Source: Anniella stebbinsi
Lineage: Eukaryota > Chordata > Lepidosauria > Squamata > Anniellidae
DNA: 64,000 bases
NCBI GenBank assembly: GCA_029215795.1
Contig: JARDYH010000003.1
Span: forward strand, 31,373,001 to 31,437,000
Direction of reading: 5' to 3'
The notes beneath the pieces are model-generated. The model searched no databases. It was not told where the DNA came from and saw only the letters and a list, made by a program, of their open reading frames with translations. Numbering within the stretch: the first letter of the stretch is position 1; each line of letters opens with the position of its first letter. The translations under genes were made by a program, and so were the position numbers. Positions 1 to 10,340 of this stretch are shown here, piece by piece.

Positions 1-226
1 GCCCAAGTTTCATCCTTCTATCTTTAAAAATGAAAAAGTTATAGGCGTTTTTGTAAAACAATACTTGGCTATGGGAAAAAGCATTCAAAATGGCGTCCGA
101 TCCGGATCGGACATCTGGTCCGATCCGATCCGACCAGCCTCCGATCCGATCCGATCCGATCCGACCCCCCAGGTCCGATTCCGATCCGCTATCCGATCCG
201 ATCCGGGGGGTCAGTGCACATCCCTA
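1..226 (-). mobile_element. GATCGG-type hAT element, terminal fragment (runs off the window start)
   Basis: This is the outermost 226 bp of a GATCGG-family element whose remainder lies outside the window. It begins in the ~150-bp tandem-unit region, passes the AAAATGGCG junction and an 18-bp perfect palindrome (GTCCGATCCGGATCGGAC), then runs through GATCCG-rich subterminal DNA to the terminal CCCTA at 222-226. Read on the minus strand it is nearly base-for-base the left end of the element at 42924. No coding potential is seen. The other end and the target duplication cannot be checked here. Confidence 0.85.
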
Positions 227-358
227 ATCTACACTACTGCTTTAAAACAGTTTAAAATGGGTTATAACAGTAGTGACAACTGTTGGGGCCCAGGACACAC
301 TCCATATACAGTTTTCAAAACATTTTCAAAGTGTTGTATCCTGCTTGGTGTAGATCGG
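227..358. mobile_element. Foldback MITE-like repeat ('CTACACTACTGC' family)
   Basis: It opens with CTACACTACTGCTTTA, contains ACAACTGTTGGGGCCCA and closes with TATCCTGCTTGGTGTAGATC. The same phrases recur at 18926-19011, 26880-26995, 54655-54870 and 60890-61010, in both orientations. The terminal halves are imperfect inverted repeats, so this is a small non-coding DNA-transposon derivative. The superfamily is unknown because no clean target duplication is visible. Confidence 0.6.
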
Positions 359-414
359 TCCAAATTTATCTGAACTTACAGGATGTAGATCTGCATTGCT
401 GCTTACCTTATTTA

Positions 415-605
415 GAGCCTCTTCAGACAACACACTAAGCCATGGTTAGGCTGCTAACTCCTTTGCAGCAAAAGGTTAGTGAGCACTTTTCAACTGTTGT
501 TATGTAGCCACCATGGTTAGGAATGGTTCATACAACACACTAAGTCATAATGTTTAGCTGAAAATGCTTAACCATCGTGGCTTAGCGTGTCATTTGAACA
601 GGGTC
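415..605. mobile_element. Short inverted-repeat MITE, TTA target duplication (PIF/Harbinger-like)
   Basis: The left end (GAGCCTCTTCAGACAACAC, then CTAAGCCATGGTTA) pairs with the right end (TAACCATCGTGGCTTAG, then GTGTCATTTGAACAGGGTC). The element is flanked by TTA at 412-414 and 606-608. A 3-bp TTA duplication with long imperfect inverted repeats is typical of PIF/Harbinger-derived MITEs. The superfamily call is inference from duplication size and sequence. Confidence 0.65.
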
Positions 606-608
606 TTA

Positions 609-1397
609 ATCTTAAGAGGTGGCCAAGGATGTGTTTTTATTTATTGTTTTTGCTGGTTAATTTTCTTATGTTAAAAAAAAAAAAAAAGAGTCCCAAGGGA
701 CTTGCAGCTTCCTGGTCGGTGCTCAGACTGGAATGTCTTGTGAGCAATGCCATGTCACATCATGTTGCATTGCAATACACCCCTGGCATCCCAGGAGATG
801 TGGCTGACATGGGGCTTTTCCCATAGCTTCCTCTTGGCCACAATTCCTGGAATGCCTTGGGAACAATTATTTCCCAAGTACTTTACATTGCTGAAATGTT
901 ACCTGTGTGCAGTTTTCTCAGATATACCCATTTTATGTGCACTTCCCGTAATATGCACTCTCCACACCCACCCCAGAAACGAGCTACATCAAAAATCTTG
1001 CAAAAGTGAGGGTTTTGGAATAAAGCTCTGTCTTGGACTGCTGAAAGGCTGAAGTGGTATCAATTGGATAAATCAGTTTGAAAACAAACAAAAAGCAAAA
1101 GCAAAAAACCACCAGGACAGACCAACTTTCTCACCCATTTCTATCACAGACTATTGTAGGAAACAGAAATATGGCAACATGTTAGGCAAAAATTGGCATG
1201 GTATAAGGATCTCTCTGATGTCGTATTATGATTAAAATGAGAACAAAAACGTGTCCATTAATGCATATATTGTGAAAAATGCATACCAAACGTCAATGTT
1301 TATAGAAATACTTTTTAGGGGGGGGGGAATGCTCAGGATTCCCTATCCCTATATCCCTCCCCTAGACCATAGAATTGGTCTGCCAATGATAGAAGTC
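609..1397. other. No recognised feature
   Basis: Ordinary AT-leaning sequence with a poly-A run near 670-686. Open frames here are under 105 codons with no recognisable domain or splice context. Confidence 0.5.
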
Positions 1398-1400
1398 TAT

Positions 1401-1913
1401 GGCTCAATTCGGACAACATATTAGGCAACGGAGGAGGGGGGAACAATCATCAGTTGTGTTGCTTATTGTGTGGGGAGTAACACACCATGTACACACAACT
1501 GACAGTACGCTAATCAGGCCATTTAAACAATGGAGGGAAACAACGGGCTTGCATGTTGTTTAGCCCCAAGCCCCGTTGTTTAAAGGGTCGTCCGAATTGA
1601 GCCCCCCCCCCCCTCCGTGGACTATTCCATTTGGGGATAGAGTTCTGCCAGCCAGAGCAGCCGAAACCCCCCGGCCGCTCTATACAGCCGGCAGAACTCA
1701 TGGTGCATTCTGGGATACGGCTGGGGGACTGAGGGAGGGGAGGGAGGAGATGCTGCAACCAAAATGGCCACCATCCGTTCTTAGCAACCGGTGCATTTGC
1801 CGGTGCCGAGCAGCGTCGGCTGCAGCGTGTCGTTTGGGGAGCACCGCCTGCCTAACGCACGGTCAGTATGTTATTTCCCCCTCCGTTGCCTAATATGCCG
1901 TCCGAAGTCAGCC
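1401..1913. mobile_element. Inverted-repeat DNA element, TAT target duplication (PIF/Harbinger-like)
   Basis: A long inverted repeat of about 42 bp begins GGCTCAATTCGGACAACATA at 1401, and its mirror ends GTCCGAAGTCAGCC at 1913. TAT flanks both sides (1398-1400 and 1914-1916). A second inverted copy of the terminus (GTCGTCCGAATTGAGCC) lies internally near 1586-1602, so a shorter copy is contained within or was duplicated. The interior is GC-rich and contains AAAATGGCCACC. No transposase is seen. Confidence 0.7.
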
Positions 1914-1916
1914 TAT

Positions 1917-2548
1917 GTGTTGAAAGATTTCCTTCAAATCATGTACATGGAAAGCACTAGCCCTGCCAATTAGGGTAACAGCTGAAAAAACATGTTTGAA
2001 AAGTGGAGCTTCTCACCCTTGATGCTCACTCCTTTTCTATTTTTGCCCAAAAGCCACCACAATTTTGATTTGACATTTCACACCATTTTTTTTCTTCTTC
2101 TTGTACCATTTGCTTGGAGGTCAGTCTTGCTGCCTCTGCCATTAATTTGCCGTCCTTTCGGCTCTCGGCTATCCAAGGTGACAGGGGTCTTTGCATTTCC
2201 CAATGCAAACATCAATCTGTATTCGAAGCAATGGCTTGGAATCGATCCAGAGAGATGAAATAACCATTAGGCTGATATCGATCGGGTTTATGAATTCACT
2301 AAATGTTGTGAATAAAGATATAGATTTCATTGTCAGACTGCGTAAACAGAGGACCCTCCCCGAGATATTGGATTTGACGTTTGTTGAATCTGAAGAGGCA
2401 GGAGGAATGAGCAGGAGGGGGTAAATCTGCCAATGTTCATGTCACTGATGTGAGTGGAGGACTTAGTGATAAATCATAGCTTGAAACAAATAGGCATTAG
2501 CAAAAGCTTACACCTCCTCTTTGATTTCTTTCTCCACTGTTCCTTATG
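1917..2548. other. No recognised feature
   Basis: Mixed-composition DNA with no repeat I recognise and no supported exon. Confidence 0.45.
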
Positions 2549-2989
2549 CAGGGCTGTGCATACAAGCAAAACTTAAGTTCAAGAAAGCTCTCCAAATTCA
2601 CTTTGATGCTCATTCCATCTCATGTCCATGTCAAACGATGATCTTTTATTTATTTTTCTTTTTGCATGAAGATTCCTGCATATTTTTTGCCTATTTTCCT
2701 AAATATGCACATCAATTATGTGCACCTTTGAACTGTACACATTCTTCTCCCATTGAGTAAAGCGTGGCTGTGAACATTTGTCAAAAGTATGCACTTTTCA
2801 TGCACTTTTTTTAAAAAAATGCACGCATGCTGTTTAATGTATTTTTGGGGTGTGTGAATCACGTTGCAAGCTTGGGAATGTACAGACTTCGACTGCAGAT
2901 TGCATTCCAGTCTGCATTCAGTTCAGAAGTTGCAAACTGGGTAAATGCTGATCAAAAATGAACTGAAACCAATTTCTTATACACCCCTG
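2549..2989. mobile_element. Diverged hAT-like MITE (CAGGGCTGTGCATAC ends)
   Basis: The left end CAGGGCTGTGCATAC faces the right end TTATACACCCCTG at 2989. The flanks TCCTTATG (2541-2548) and TCATTATT (2990-2997) match at 6 of 8 positions, consistent with an old 8-bp duplication. The interior is AT-rich and non-coding. It is probably a distant relative of the TAGGGATGTGCAC elements elsewhere in the window. Confidence 0.5.
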
Positions 2990-3198
2990 TCATTATTTAT
3001 CTTATTTCATTTCTACACTGCCCAATACCTGAAGCTCATGGAGCCTTTTTTATCCTTCTAGCCTGCCTCCGTCACCCTGCCACTTTGGCTCTCATTATTG
3101 CTGGTCCTGCTTCCCCGTATGCTTCTCATGTAGGGGATGTCTCGGGTGCCTGACTGGCTCCAGGAGTCCAATGGACTCCCCCGCCCCCGCCCCACTGG

Positions 3199-3422
3199 AA
3201 GCCAGATTCCAGCTGGACATCAGGAAAAACTTCCTGACTGTTAGAGCAGTATAACAATGGAACCTAGGGGGGTCATGGACTCTCCTACACTAGAGGCCTT
3301 CAAGAGGCAGCTGGACAGTCATCAGTCAGGTATGCTTTAAGGTGGATTCCTGCATTGAGCAGGGAGTTGGACTTGATGGCCTTACAGGCCCCTTCCAACT
3401 CTACTGTTCTATGATTCTATGT
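3199..3422 (+). mobile_element. CR1 LINE, 5'-truncated 3' end
   Basis: This is the 3'-terminal non-coding part of a CR1 retrotransposon. Recognisable phrases run in order: the 'ggacatcaggaaaaact' block, the 'gcagctggacagtcat' block, 'gttggacttgatggcc' and the tail CTATGATTCTATG at about 3410-3422. Severe 5' truncation and the octamer tail are typical of CR1. No coding sequence remains. Confidence 0.9.
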
Positions 3423-3429
3423 CCCAGCT

Positions 3430-3743
3430 TGCCAGACAGTGGTGCGTTCACAGGCCCACACTCTGAGCACCAGTGTGACCCAATGAGCACTCGGCAGCCA
3501 TCCACCCTCAGCCAGAGCCTCCACAACTGCTCAGAAGAGGCTCATGAGACCTGGCAAGTGGGTGCGGCAGCAAAGGGCAAGTTTCCACCAAGGCAGGCAC
3601 AGGCAATTTTGCTCACCGCTAGCTATAATCCTAGTAGTTTGTTGACCTAAGTGATATTCTGTGACATTCTGTCCCCCTAGCACTTAGATTACGAGAGGGG
3701 GGAAAGGTGTTGTGGTCTATTGCTTCATATTATTGTTAAAATG

Positions 3744-3785
<42 letters not shown>

Positions 3786-4700
3786 TAAACAACATCAAAA
3801 TACCCATTCTGTGTTCAAAGCAATTAACTATCTCCCCCTTCAAAGCTTTGGTGGGAATTTTCCAGAACAGATGATGGAATCTAGTGGCCATCGGGTGAGA
3901 ACAGCCCGTTGCATGCCAAGTGGTGATATCACGCTGCCCAGAAAGCTAATTGGGCTGTCATGGGGATTAAGCACACATAACCACGCTTGAGGCAGGGATA
4001 GCAACTTGTTCAGCCCCCAGGCTCTTGTTCAGCATGTTAGAAAATGTATAATATGCTGGAGGACTTGGGTTGATTTGCATCTGTTATTGGTGCAGAATTG
4101 TCAGCATTTGCCTAAAATGCATTCAGACCAAAGTAGAATCAGGCCACAAATGAGGCATGTGTTGTACTATTTACTGTGGAAAAGGGGAGAAACTGCCTAC
4201 AAGAAATTAACTTCTCTACCTCCAACTGTAATAAAAGGGGCAATTCCAGGAGAGGAACATTGTCGCATTTGCTGTTTTCTCCACATGAGCTGCATTATCT
4301 ATGACTTTGTGTAGCAATTATGCATTCAGGACATAATTCCTGGCCCAGAAAAGTAGGTGGATGCTGAAGAATTTTGTTTGTATTGTATTTTTAAACAAAC
4401 CAAGCTGGTTCACATTTTCCAGTTTAAGAACACAGTCCTATAGTTGTCTAGCTCAAAAGATGGAGAGCTCTGACGCCATAGCCCTCCGTTCATCCTAAAC
4501 CCTGCCGGGCTTTTGCCAGCAGGGCGGGAGGAGCAAAGGGAGTCTGTGCTTGCATCTCCATTAATGTTTACATTAGACAGGTCTCTAAGCCCATCTAACT
4601 CTTCCTTTCTGCTGGGAGCAGGGCCAAGGGCTGAGAGGCCATTGAATCCAGTGGATTCATGACCTCTCCCCCGCTCCCTCACTGGTCTGCCCCCAAAAGA
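3430..4700. other. No recognised feature apart from a microsatellite
   Basis: Besides the (CT)n tract at 3744-3782 I see only short AT-rich and GC-neutral stretches without repeat phrases or supported exons. Confidence 0.45.
3744..3782. repeat. (CT)n microsatellite
   Basis: An uninterrupted CT dinucleotide tract of nearly 40 bp. Confidence 0.95.
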
Positions 4701-4919
4701 CCTAGAGAGAGAGATTGAGAGAGAGATTTCTTTATTTGCATCAGCAGCCACAGGTTTTAGCATTTGAAATTAAATGTACAAAAAATAAAAGCAAGATTAT
4801 ACTTGACTAAAGTTACCCAATTTGCATTCTAAAAATTTACATTAAATACAGATGCTAAGATTAATACATAGTCTTTTACACATAAAATAAAAATAAGTAA
4901 ATAAAACAAATAAACTTCT

Positions 4920-5235
4920 GTTCAAGTCGAGGGAACTGTGAGAAATTAAGACTCTGATAAAATGGCAGATCTAAATGTTTCAGCAGGCCTTTGAGGAGTA
5001 GTTTGGACCTCTGTTGATATGTTGTTTATATTTTAGATTTTTTAAATTATTTATATTTAAAGTGTTTAAAATGTTTAAAATGTTTTAAATATTTTCAAAT
5101 TGTACTATGTTTAATTATATTTTTAATTTTTGTATTTCTCTACCTGTTTTTAACTGTACATGTTTTAATTTATAAGCTACCTTGAGTCCCAGTGTTGGGA
5201 AAAGGGCAGGATATAAATAAATATGATGATGGTGA
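4920..5235 (+). mobile_element. LINE 3' tail (family not assigned)
   Basis: An AT-rich 3' region ends in 'taagctaccttgagtccc' then 'gggcaggatataaataaata', a tail phrase shared by squamate LINE 3' ends and SINE tails. It is plus-strand and abuts, tail to tail, a minus-strand LINE relic across a trinucleotide repeat. Confidence 0.6.
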
Positions 5236-5276
5236 TGATGATAATAATAATAATAATAATGATAATAATAATCGAT
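5236..5276. repeat. (ATG/ATA)n microsatellite between two LINE tails
   Basis: Imperfect ATG and ATA trinucleotides separate a plus-strand LINE tail from a minus-strand LINE relic. The tract may have grown from their simple-repeat tails. Confidence 0.85.
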
Positions 5277-5534
5277 AGCACCTGCTAAAAAAAATGCAGT
5301 TTTTGCTATCACCTGCTTATTTTGGTCTGCAAGAAGAAAAGACACAGAAGCAATAACTGACCACCCTGGAATAGTTAACAGTAGTGGAATTATCTCCTCT
5401 TTCCTCAAATCTCTGTGAAAAGTACAAAATAATAATACATGAGCTACTGTTTCAATACTGCCATCTCCACATGGGCACGTGAGGTGTTCCAACAGGATTC
5501 TTTTAAATTGCCCCTTGAAAACAGCTGCTGGCAA
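5271..5534 (-). pseudogene. LINE ORF2 C-terminal relic (Cys/His zinc-binding tail)
   Basis: An open stretch of about 88 codons on the minus strand encodes a peptide with TCPCGDGSIETVAHVLLFC. The pattern C-x-C-G-x5-ETV-x-H-x4-C resembles the small Cys/His motif that ends the reverse transcriptase of L2/CR1-group LINEs. Downstream the frame runs into the ATG/ATA microsatellite and is meaningless. Upstream, to about 5690, the sequence is probably more of the same LINE but broken. It is a dead fragment. Confidence 0.65.
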
Positions 5535-5699
5535 TACATTCAGTCTTGCATAAGTGAAAGCTTGTCTGTATTTTAAAACCTGTTAAGTTTTGCACATAAG
5601 GCGCCACTGTGTCAAAAAGACTAGATGGAAAGTAGTCATACCATGGACAGAATTTTCTTATAGTGGCCAAATTGTTCTGTTGGTCACTATCAAGTAGGC

Positions 5700-6514
5700 C
5701 CCAAATTACCTATTTCCTCCCTTCCCAGGCATGGGGGAAAGGAGCTGTTGCAGAGCTTTCCATGGTGGCTGGGAAGGGGTGGTGGTGGTGGGGAGGGGGG
5801 GATGGTAGTGGTGAGATCCACAAGCAGATCTCCTTCTCTGAGGTCAAAGCTCTGTCTCTAGCCCCAGAGGGGATCTCCTGCATCCTATAGTCCCTCCAAT
5901 GCTGTCCAGGGGGCATAGGACTGCTCTCCAATACATTGATCAGAACACCGTTATCCTTTGGACTCTGGACTTATTTGAAATTCCTGATACAGTTCTCAGC
6001 TCAAAAACGTATTCAAAAATGCATATTTTTGCACAATGAAATGCATATTTTAGGGGAAAATATATATGAAATTGATATTTTAGGGGGTAATTACACCATT
6101 TATCCCTGCAATTTTACATAAATGGGGCTATTTGCAGCCTGCATTTTACACAAATGGCAATTCCCATCGATCGCTTACCTGCAATTTTCTGCAAAAGTGG
6201 GAAAGTGGAACACCATTTACCACATGTCAGCAAACCATCCAGGGGCTCACCCTGTGTGCTGAACAGGATCAGCCAGCCGGTGGGGGTCCAGTGAGTAGTG
6301 CTTGAGGTGGGCACAGGTGAGTTTGTCCATCCCTAGGACAGATTCACATCAAACCTAAATGCATTTGTTTGAAAGAAAATTCCTTTGAAATCAATGGAAA
6401 TCTATTTTAATATAATCACCTCATAATTTCAGTTCTCCTGGCCATTGTGTGTGCAATCCAGCTGAAATAAAGCACCAAGTCACATTGATTTCAAAGGACA
6501 TATTTGTTTAGTGT
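5700..6514. other. Mostly unassigned; degenerate hAT-like end near 6337
   Basis: A terminal motif GTTTGTCCATCCCTA ends at about 6337. Its upstream sequence contains 'acataaatgg' phrases shared with the elements at 47590 and 51249. No matching left end or target duplication was found. Confidence 0.35.
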
Positions 6515-7606
6515 ATTTATAGCCTCTGTTTCCTCCAAGAAGTTCAATGGGGCAGGCATAACCTCCTTTTTAAATATTTACAACGGTCCTGTGAGGTAGG
6601 GTGGGCATGTGTCCTATTTTAGAGAGGACCGTCTTCTGTTTGAAGTCATCATCTATTTGAAGGGCTTTCCAGGGCAAAGCCAGTATAAAAAACCAAGAAC
6701 CATAAGAAGGGAGAGCCAGCAGCAGCCTTGAAGTGGCCCATCCACAGAGTTTAGCACCTGGACAGCAGCAGACTGAGCAGGCACACCAGCCACCTGGTCC
6801 CAGCCTTCCCAGCTAAGGTGAAATATATTCTTTTTATACTTAAATAATTGTTATTCTGTCGAAATCGGAATCTCGCCATATAAATCAGCATATGCAAATT
6901 GTATACTGTCCTCTTTTGGGGTGTTACATTTCCTCTTTGTTTTGGCAGTACCTAACCAACAACCCTACCATGGGATAGTTTGGCTGACAGAGAGAGTGAC
7001 GAGGCCAAGGTCACCCATTTAGAGAGCAATCCTATGATCCCTTAGCAAGTGTCCCAGGGATCATATGATTGTTTGGATTCACCCTTCTGTGGTTGGAGAC
7101 AGTGCTCTGATCATGGAAGGGACAGTTGGAGATACAACTCTTCTCCCCTGCTTCCTCACAGTCAGCACAGAAAGAACCACACCAGCTGCCCTCTGAGGTC
7201 AGAAATGCAACCTCAGCAGAAGGGGAAATTGGTGTTCTAATGGGTGGAAAAGGGAGGAGACCAAAGAGGCCAGGATATGAGTTATCCTGAGTCTCTTCTG
7301 GACTCCTTCCCCAGCACCCTCTGAAGCGCCCTCACTGGATGGGCTAAAAAAATCCCATCTAGCAAAATCTGCAGGGTGGGAGGATGGGGAGCCAAAGACC
7401 AACTCTGCCATTCCTCCTACCCTGCCTTAGATGGTATGACACTTCCAAATTTGGAGGATTCCAATCACCGAGGGTGCAATTGATAGGATTGCATCCTGAG
7501 TGTCTATGATTATGATTGTAGTTTGTTGGCTGAGTGGGGATTTGAACCTGGCTCTCCCTAGTCCTAGTTTGATTCTCTTCTAGACACTACACCATACTGG
7601 CTCTTT
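6515..7606 (-). mobile_element. Sauria-type SINE on the minus strand, broken by inserted sequence
   Basis: Three separated blocks read as one SINE in reverse. The tail and body are at about 6515-6605 (TCCTCCAAGAAGTTCAATGG, then CCTGTGAGGTAGG). The middle is at about 6968-7020 (GGCTGACAGAGAGAGTGAC, then AAGGTCACCC). The tRNA-like head is at about 7530-7606 (GGGGATTTGAACCTGGCTCT, then ACTACACCATACTGGCTC). The gaps hold unrelated DNA, and the first gap begins TAGGGTGGGCATG, resembling a hAT end. Sauria SINEs are known from squamates. The block order supports one copy split by later insertions, but boundaries are approximate. Confidence 0.65.
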
Positions 7607-7793
7607 GAGTTAAGCAAAAACTTAAATTTCTTCCAGTGAAATCAATCAGACAAAGATACTAACTTCATCTTGATCATGTTTTCTGTTTTAATACATCAAA
7701 TGCTAAATAATACAATATATCAAGAAAAAGGAATTAGATACTAGGATTGTGTTGGCATCTAAGAATAATCATTTTTGTTCATTGAACATGGTT

Positions 7794-7801
7794 GTATATA
7801 T
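7794..7801. repeat. 8-bp target duplication, left (GTATATAT)
   Basis: It matches GTATATAT at 13140-13147 exactly and flanks the 5.3-kb element. Confidence 0.9.
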
Positions 7802-7984
7802 TAGGGATGTGCACTGACCCCCCGGATCGGATCGGATAGCGGATCGGAATCGGACCTGGGGGGTCGGATCGGATCAGATCGGAGGCTGGTCGGATCGGAT
7901 CGGACCAGATGTCCGATCCGGATCGGACGCTATTTTGAATGCTTTTTCTCATAGCCAAGTATTGTTTTACAAAAACGCCTATAA

Positions 7985-9415
7985 CTTTTTCATTTTTAAA
8001 GATAGAAGGATGAAACTTGGGCACATTGTAGACTGGTTAGGGATAGTTATCTGTGAGAAATTTCAGAAAGATTGGTGCATGCGTTTTGTGGCAATTAATT
8101 TTTTAATAAATACCCAGGAATGCTTATAACTTTGTCATTTTTAAAGTTACAAACATGAAACTTTGCCACATTGTAGGAGGTACCTTGGGACCTATGTGTT
8201 TGAAATTTCAGAAATATAGGTGCTTGCCTTGTGTGGCAATTAATTTTAGAAAAATGGGTAGTAGTGGGGTAAATACAGTTACGCCTCCCATTTTTTTATT
8301 TTTAAAGATACAAACAGGAAACCTGGGCACATTACAGGTACCACTTGCCTTGATATGTGAGTGAAATTTCAGAAACATTGGAACTTGCCTTGTGTGGCAA
8401 TTAAGTTTTGAAACAATGAGGAAAGAAACAGCTATAACTTTGTCATTTTTAAAGTTACACACATGAAACTTTGCCACATTGTAGGTGGTACCTTGGGACC
8501 TATGTGTGTGAAATTTCAGAAACATAGGTGCTTGCCTTGTGTGGCAATTAATTTTAGAAAAATGGGTAGTAGTGGGGTAAATACAGTTATGCCTCCCATT
8601 TTTTTAGTTTTGAAGATACAAACAGGAAACTTGGGCACATTACAGGGAACACTTCACTTGATATGTGTGTAAAATTTCAGAAACATTGGTGCTTGCCTGG
8701 TGTGGCAATTAATTTTTGAAACAATGAGGGATTCATTAGACAGCACTTGCCCATAGGGAATCATTGGAAAGCACTTTCCCATAGGGAATCATTGCATTGC
8801 ACTTTCCCACTGAGAAATGCAGTTATGCCTCCCACATTTTTATTTTTGAAGATACAAACAGGAAACTTGGGCACATTGTAGACTGGTTAGGGATAGTTAC
8901 CTGTGAGAAATTTCAGAAAGATTGGTGCATGCATTTTGTGGCAATTAATTTTTTAATAAATACGCAGGAATGCCTATAACTTTGTCATTTTTAAAGTTAC
9001 ACACATGAAACTTTGCCACATTGTAGGTGGTACCTTGGGACCTATGTGTGTGAAATTTCAAAAACGTAGGTGCTTGCCTTATATGGCAATTAATTTTAGA
9101 AAAATGGGTAGTAGTGGGGTAAATACAGTTATGCCTCCCATTTTTTTATTTTTTAAGATACAAACAGGAAACATGGGCACATTACAGGGAACACTTCACT
9201 TGATATGTGTGTAAAATTTCAGAAACATTGGAGCTTGCCTTGTGTGGCAATTAATTTTTGAAACAATGAGGAAAGAAATGCCTATAACCTTTTTATTTTA
9301 AAAGTTAGAAGTCTGAACATTGCTCACTTTGTAGATGGGTTAGGGGTAGATATGTGTCAGAAATTTCAGAATGATAGGTCCAGGCATTTGATGGCTATGG
9401 AATTTTTAGATAAAA
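7985..9415 (+). repeat. Tandem ~150-bp units, left arm (about nine copies)
   Basis: Each unit runs from ATAACTTTGTCATTTTTAAAG through GAAACTTTGCCACATTGTAG, then GTGAAATTTCAGAAACAT, to GTGTGGCAATTAATTTT. Units alternate between subtypes (LGHIVDW-like, LCHIVGG-like and GNLGTLQ-like when translated) and are clearly diverged, so the array is older than the palindrome. Short frames in the units are repeatedly closed by stops, and I treat the array as non-coding. Confidence 0.85.
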
Positions 9416-9499
9416 TGTTTCAAAAAATTTTCCACAGAGGCCCGGTCTTCCCCTCTTCCCCCTCCCGCTTCCCGCGAAGAAAAGGAAACACTCTCTCGT

Positions 9500-9780
9500 C
9501 TCGATCCCTTTGATCCTGTTGCTAGTATCCATTACAGGGCTCGTGTCTGCTTTCACTTTTTCCTCAAGCAGAACGGCTGAGCCTAGCTGAGTTTTGCAGC
9601 CATGCGTGCAAGGAAGGATCTCTCTCATCTCGATCCCTTTGATCCTGTTGCTAGTATCCATTACAGGGCTCGTGTCTGCTTTCACTTTTTACTCAAGCAG
9701 AACGGCTGAACCTAGCTCAGTTTTGCAGCCATGCGTGCAAGGAAGGATCACTCTCTCTCGATCTCTTTGATCCTTTGTTC
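9500..9780 (+). repeat. 128-bp tandem repeat, left arm (2.2 copies)
   Basis: Copies start at about 9500, 9629 and 9757 with CTCGATC(C/T)CTTTGATCC, followed by ATTACAGGGCTCGTGTCTGC, then AGCAGAACGGCTGA and GCAGCCATGCGTGCAAGGAA. The same unit makes up the centre of the hairpin at 42924-45909. Confidence 0.85.
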
Positions 9781-10140
9781 CTCCCCTTCTCCTCCCCCTC
9801 GCTGGCGTTGTGTGTGCGCCCCGCCGGTGCCCTCGCGTGCGGGCCGGTTCCTGGGCAGCAGAGGCTCTGCCTGGCTGCTGTGAGGCTCCTGAAGGGCTTG
9901 CCTAATGCGGGCTGTTGTGCTCCGCTGGGCCGCGGGGGTAGGTTGATGATGAAGAGGATGATGGGGAGGGCGTTCAATGGCCCCTCCGCTCACCAACTGA
10001 CAGCGCGTGCTCCGCTCCAGACACCCGGCCTCGGCAGCCAGGAGGATACGCTGCCAAGCCCGCCGCCGCCGCCCGCGCGCGCACACACACCACCCGTCCA
10101 TTATCATTTGGGCAGCCCTAATTAAGGAGCGCTCAAAAAA
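9781..10140. other. CpG-rich core of the left arm, possibly captured genomic DNA
   Basis: This GC- and CpG-rich block contains CGCCGCCGCCGCCCGCGC, then a short CA run and CCCTAATTAAGG. Its composition differs sharply from the AT-rich unit array beside it and from the inner end, and the related element at 42924 lacks it. That suggests sequence acquired by this lineage, perhaps a host promoter or 5' UTR. The open frames across it look like GC-rich chance frames. Confidence 0.45.
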
Positions 10141-10340
10141 TGGCAAACTCCCCTCTCCTTTTTTCTTAATTCCTTGCAGCTCCCACGATTTAACCCTTTC
10201 CTATCAGCTACAATTAATTAATAGTAGGATGACCAGTACCAGGAGACTGGTGTGTACAAATGTTTTTTTTTTTTAGGCTTGAGATCATAAAGAGGCAAAT
10301 ATTCTACCTACAGTATTGGAAGCAGTATGTTGGGAAACAA

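Larger units (their letters stand above)
7802..10330 (+). repeat. Left arm of the 5.3-kb inverted repeat
   Basis: Order from the tip: TIR, GATCGG subterminal repeats, 18-bp palindrome near the AAAATGGCG-type junction, nine diverged ~150-bp units, a tandem 128-bp repeat, a CpG-rich core, then AT-rich inner sequence ending AAGCAGTATGT. It has three ~32-bp CCCATAGGGAATCATT-type repeats near 8725-8815, whereas the right arm has four. Confidence 0.9.

Noticed and set aside
5115..5270. C-terminal extension with poly-Tyr/His in the LINE relic frame
   Set aside because: It is translation of the ATG/ATA microsatellite and of the neighbouring plus-strand LINE tail.
7505..7610. tRNA-like sequence considered as a tRNA gene
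   Set aside because: It reads as the head of a Sauria-type SINE in reverse (box-B-like GGTTCAAATCC on the minus strand) with no cloverleaf acceptor closing. It is a retroposon relic.
7985..9415. Regular ~150-bp repeats considered as a CRISPR-like array
   Set aside because: The repeats are contiguous diverged units without unique spacers, lie in an evident vertebrate transposon and have no associated genes.
9748..10146. 132-codon frame mirrored at 10755-11153, considered as a transposon gene
   Set aside because: The frames are kept only because the arms are near-identical. The product is an Arg/Pro/His-rich translation of CpG-rich DNA with no transposase motif.
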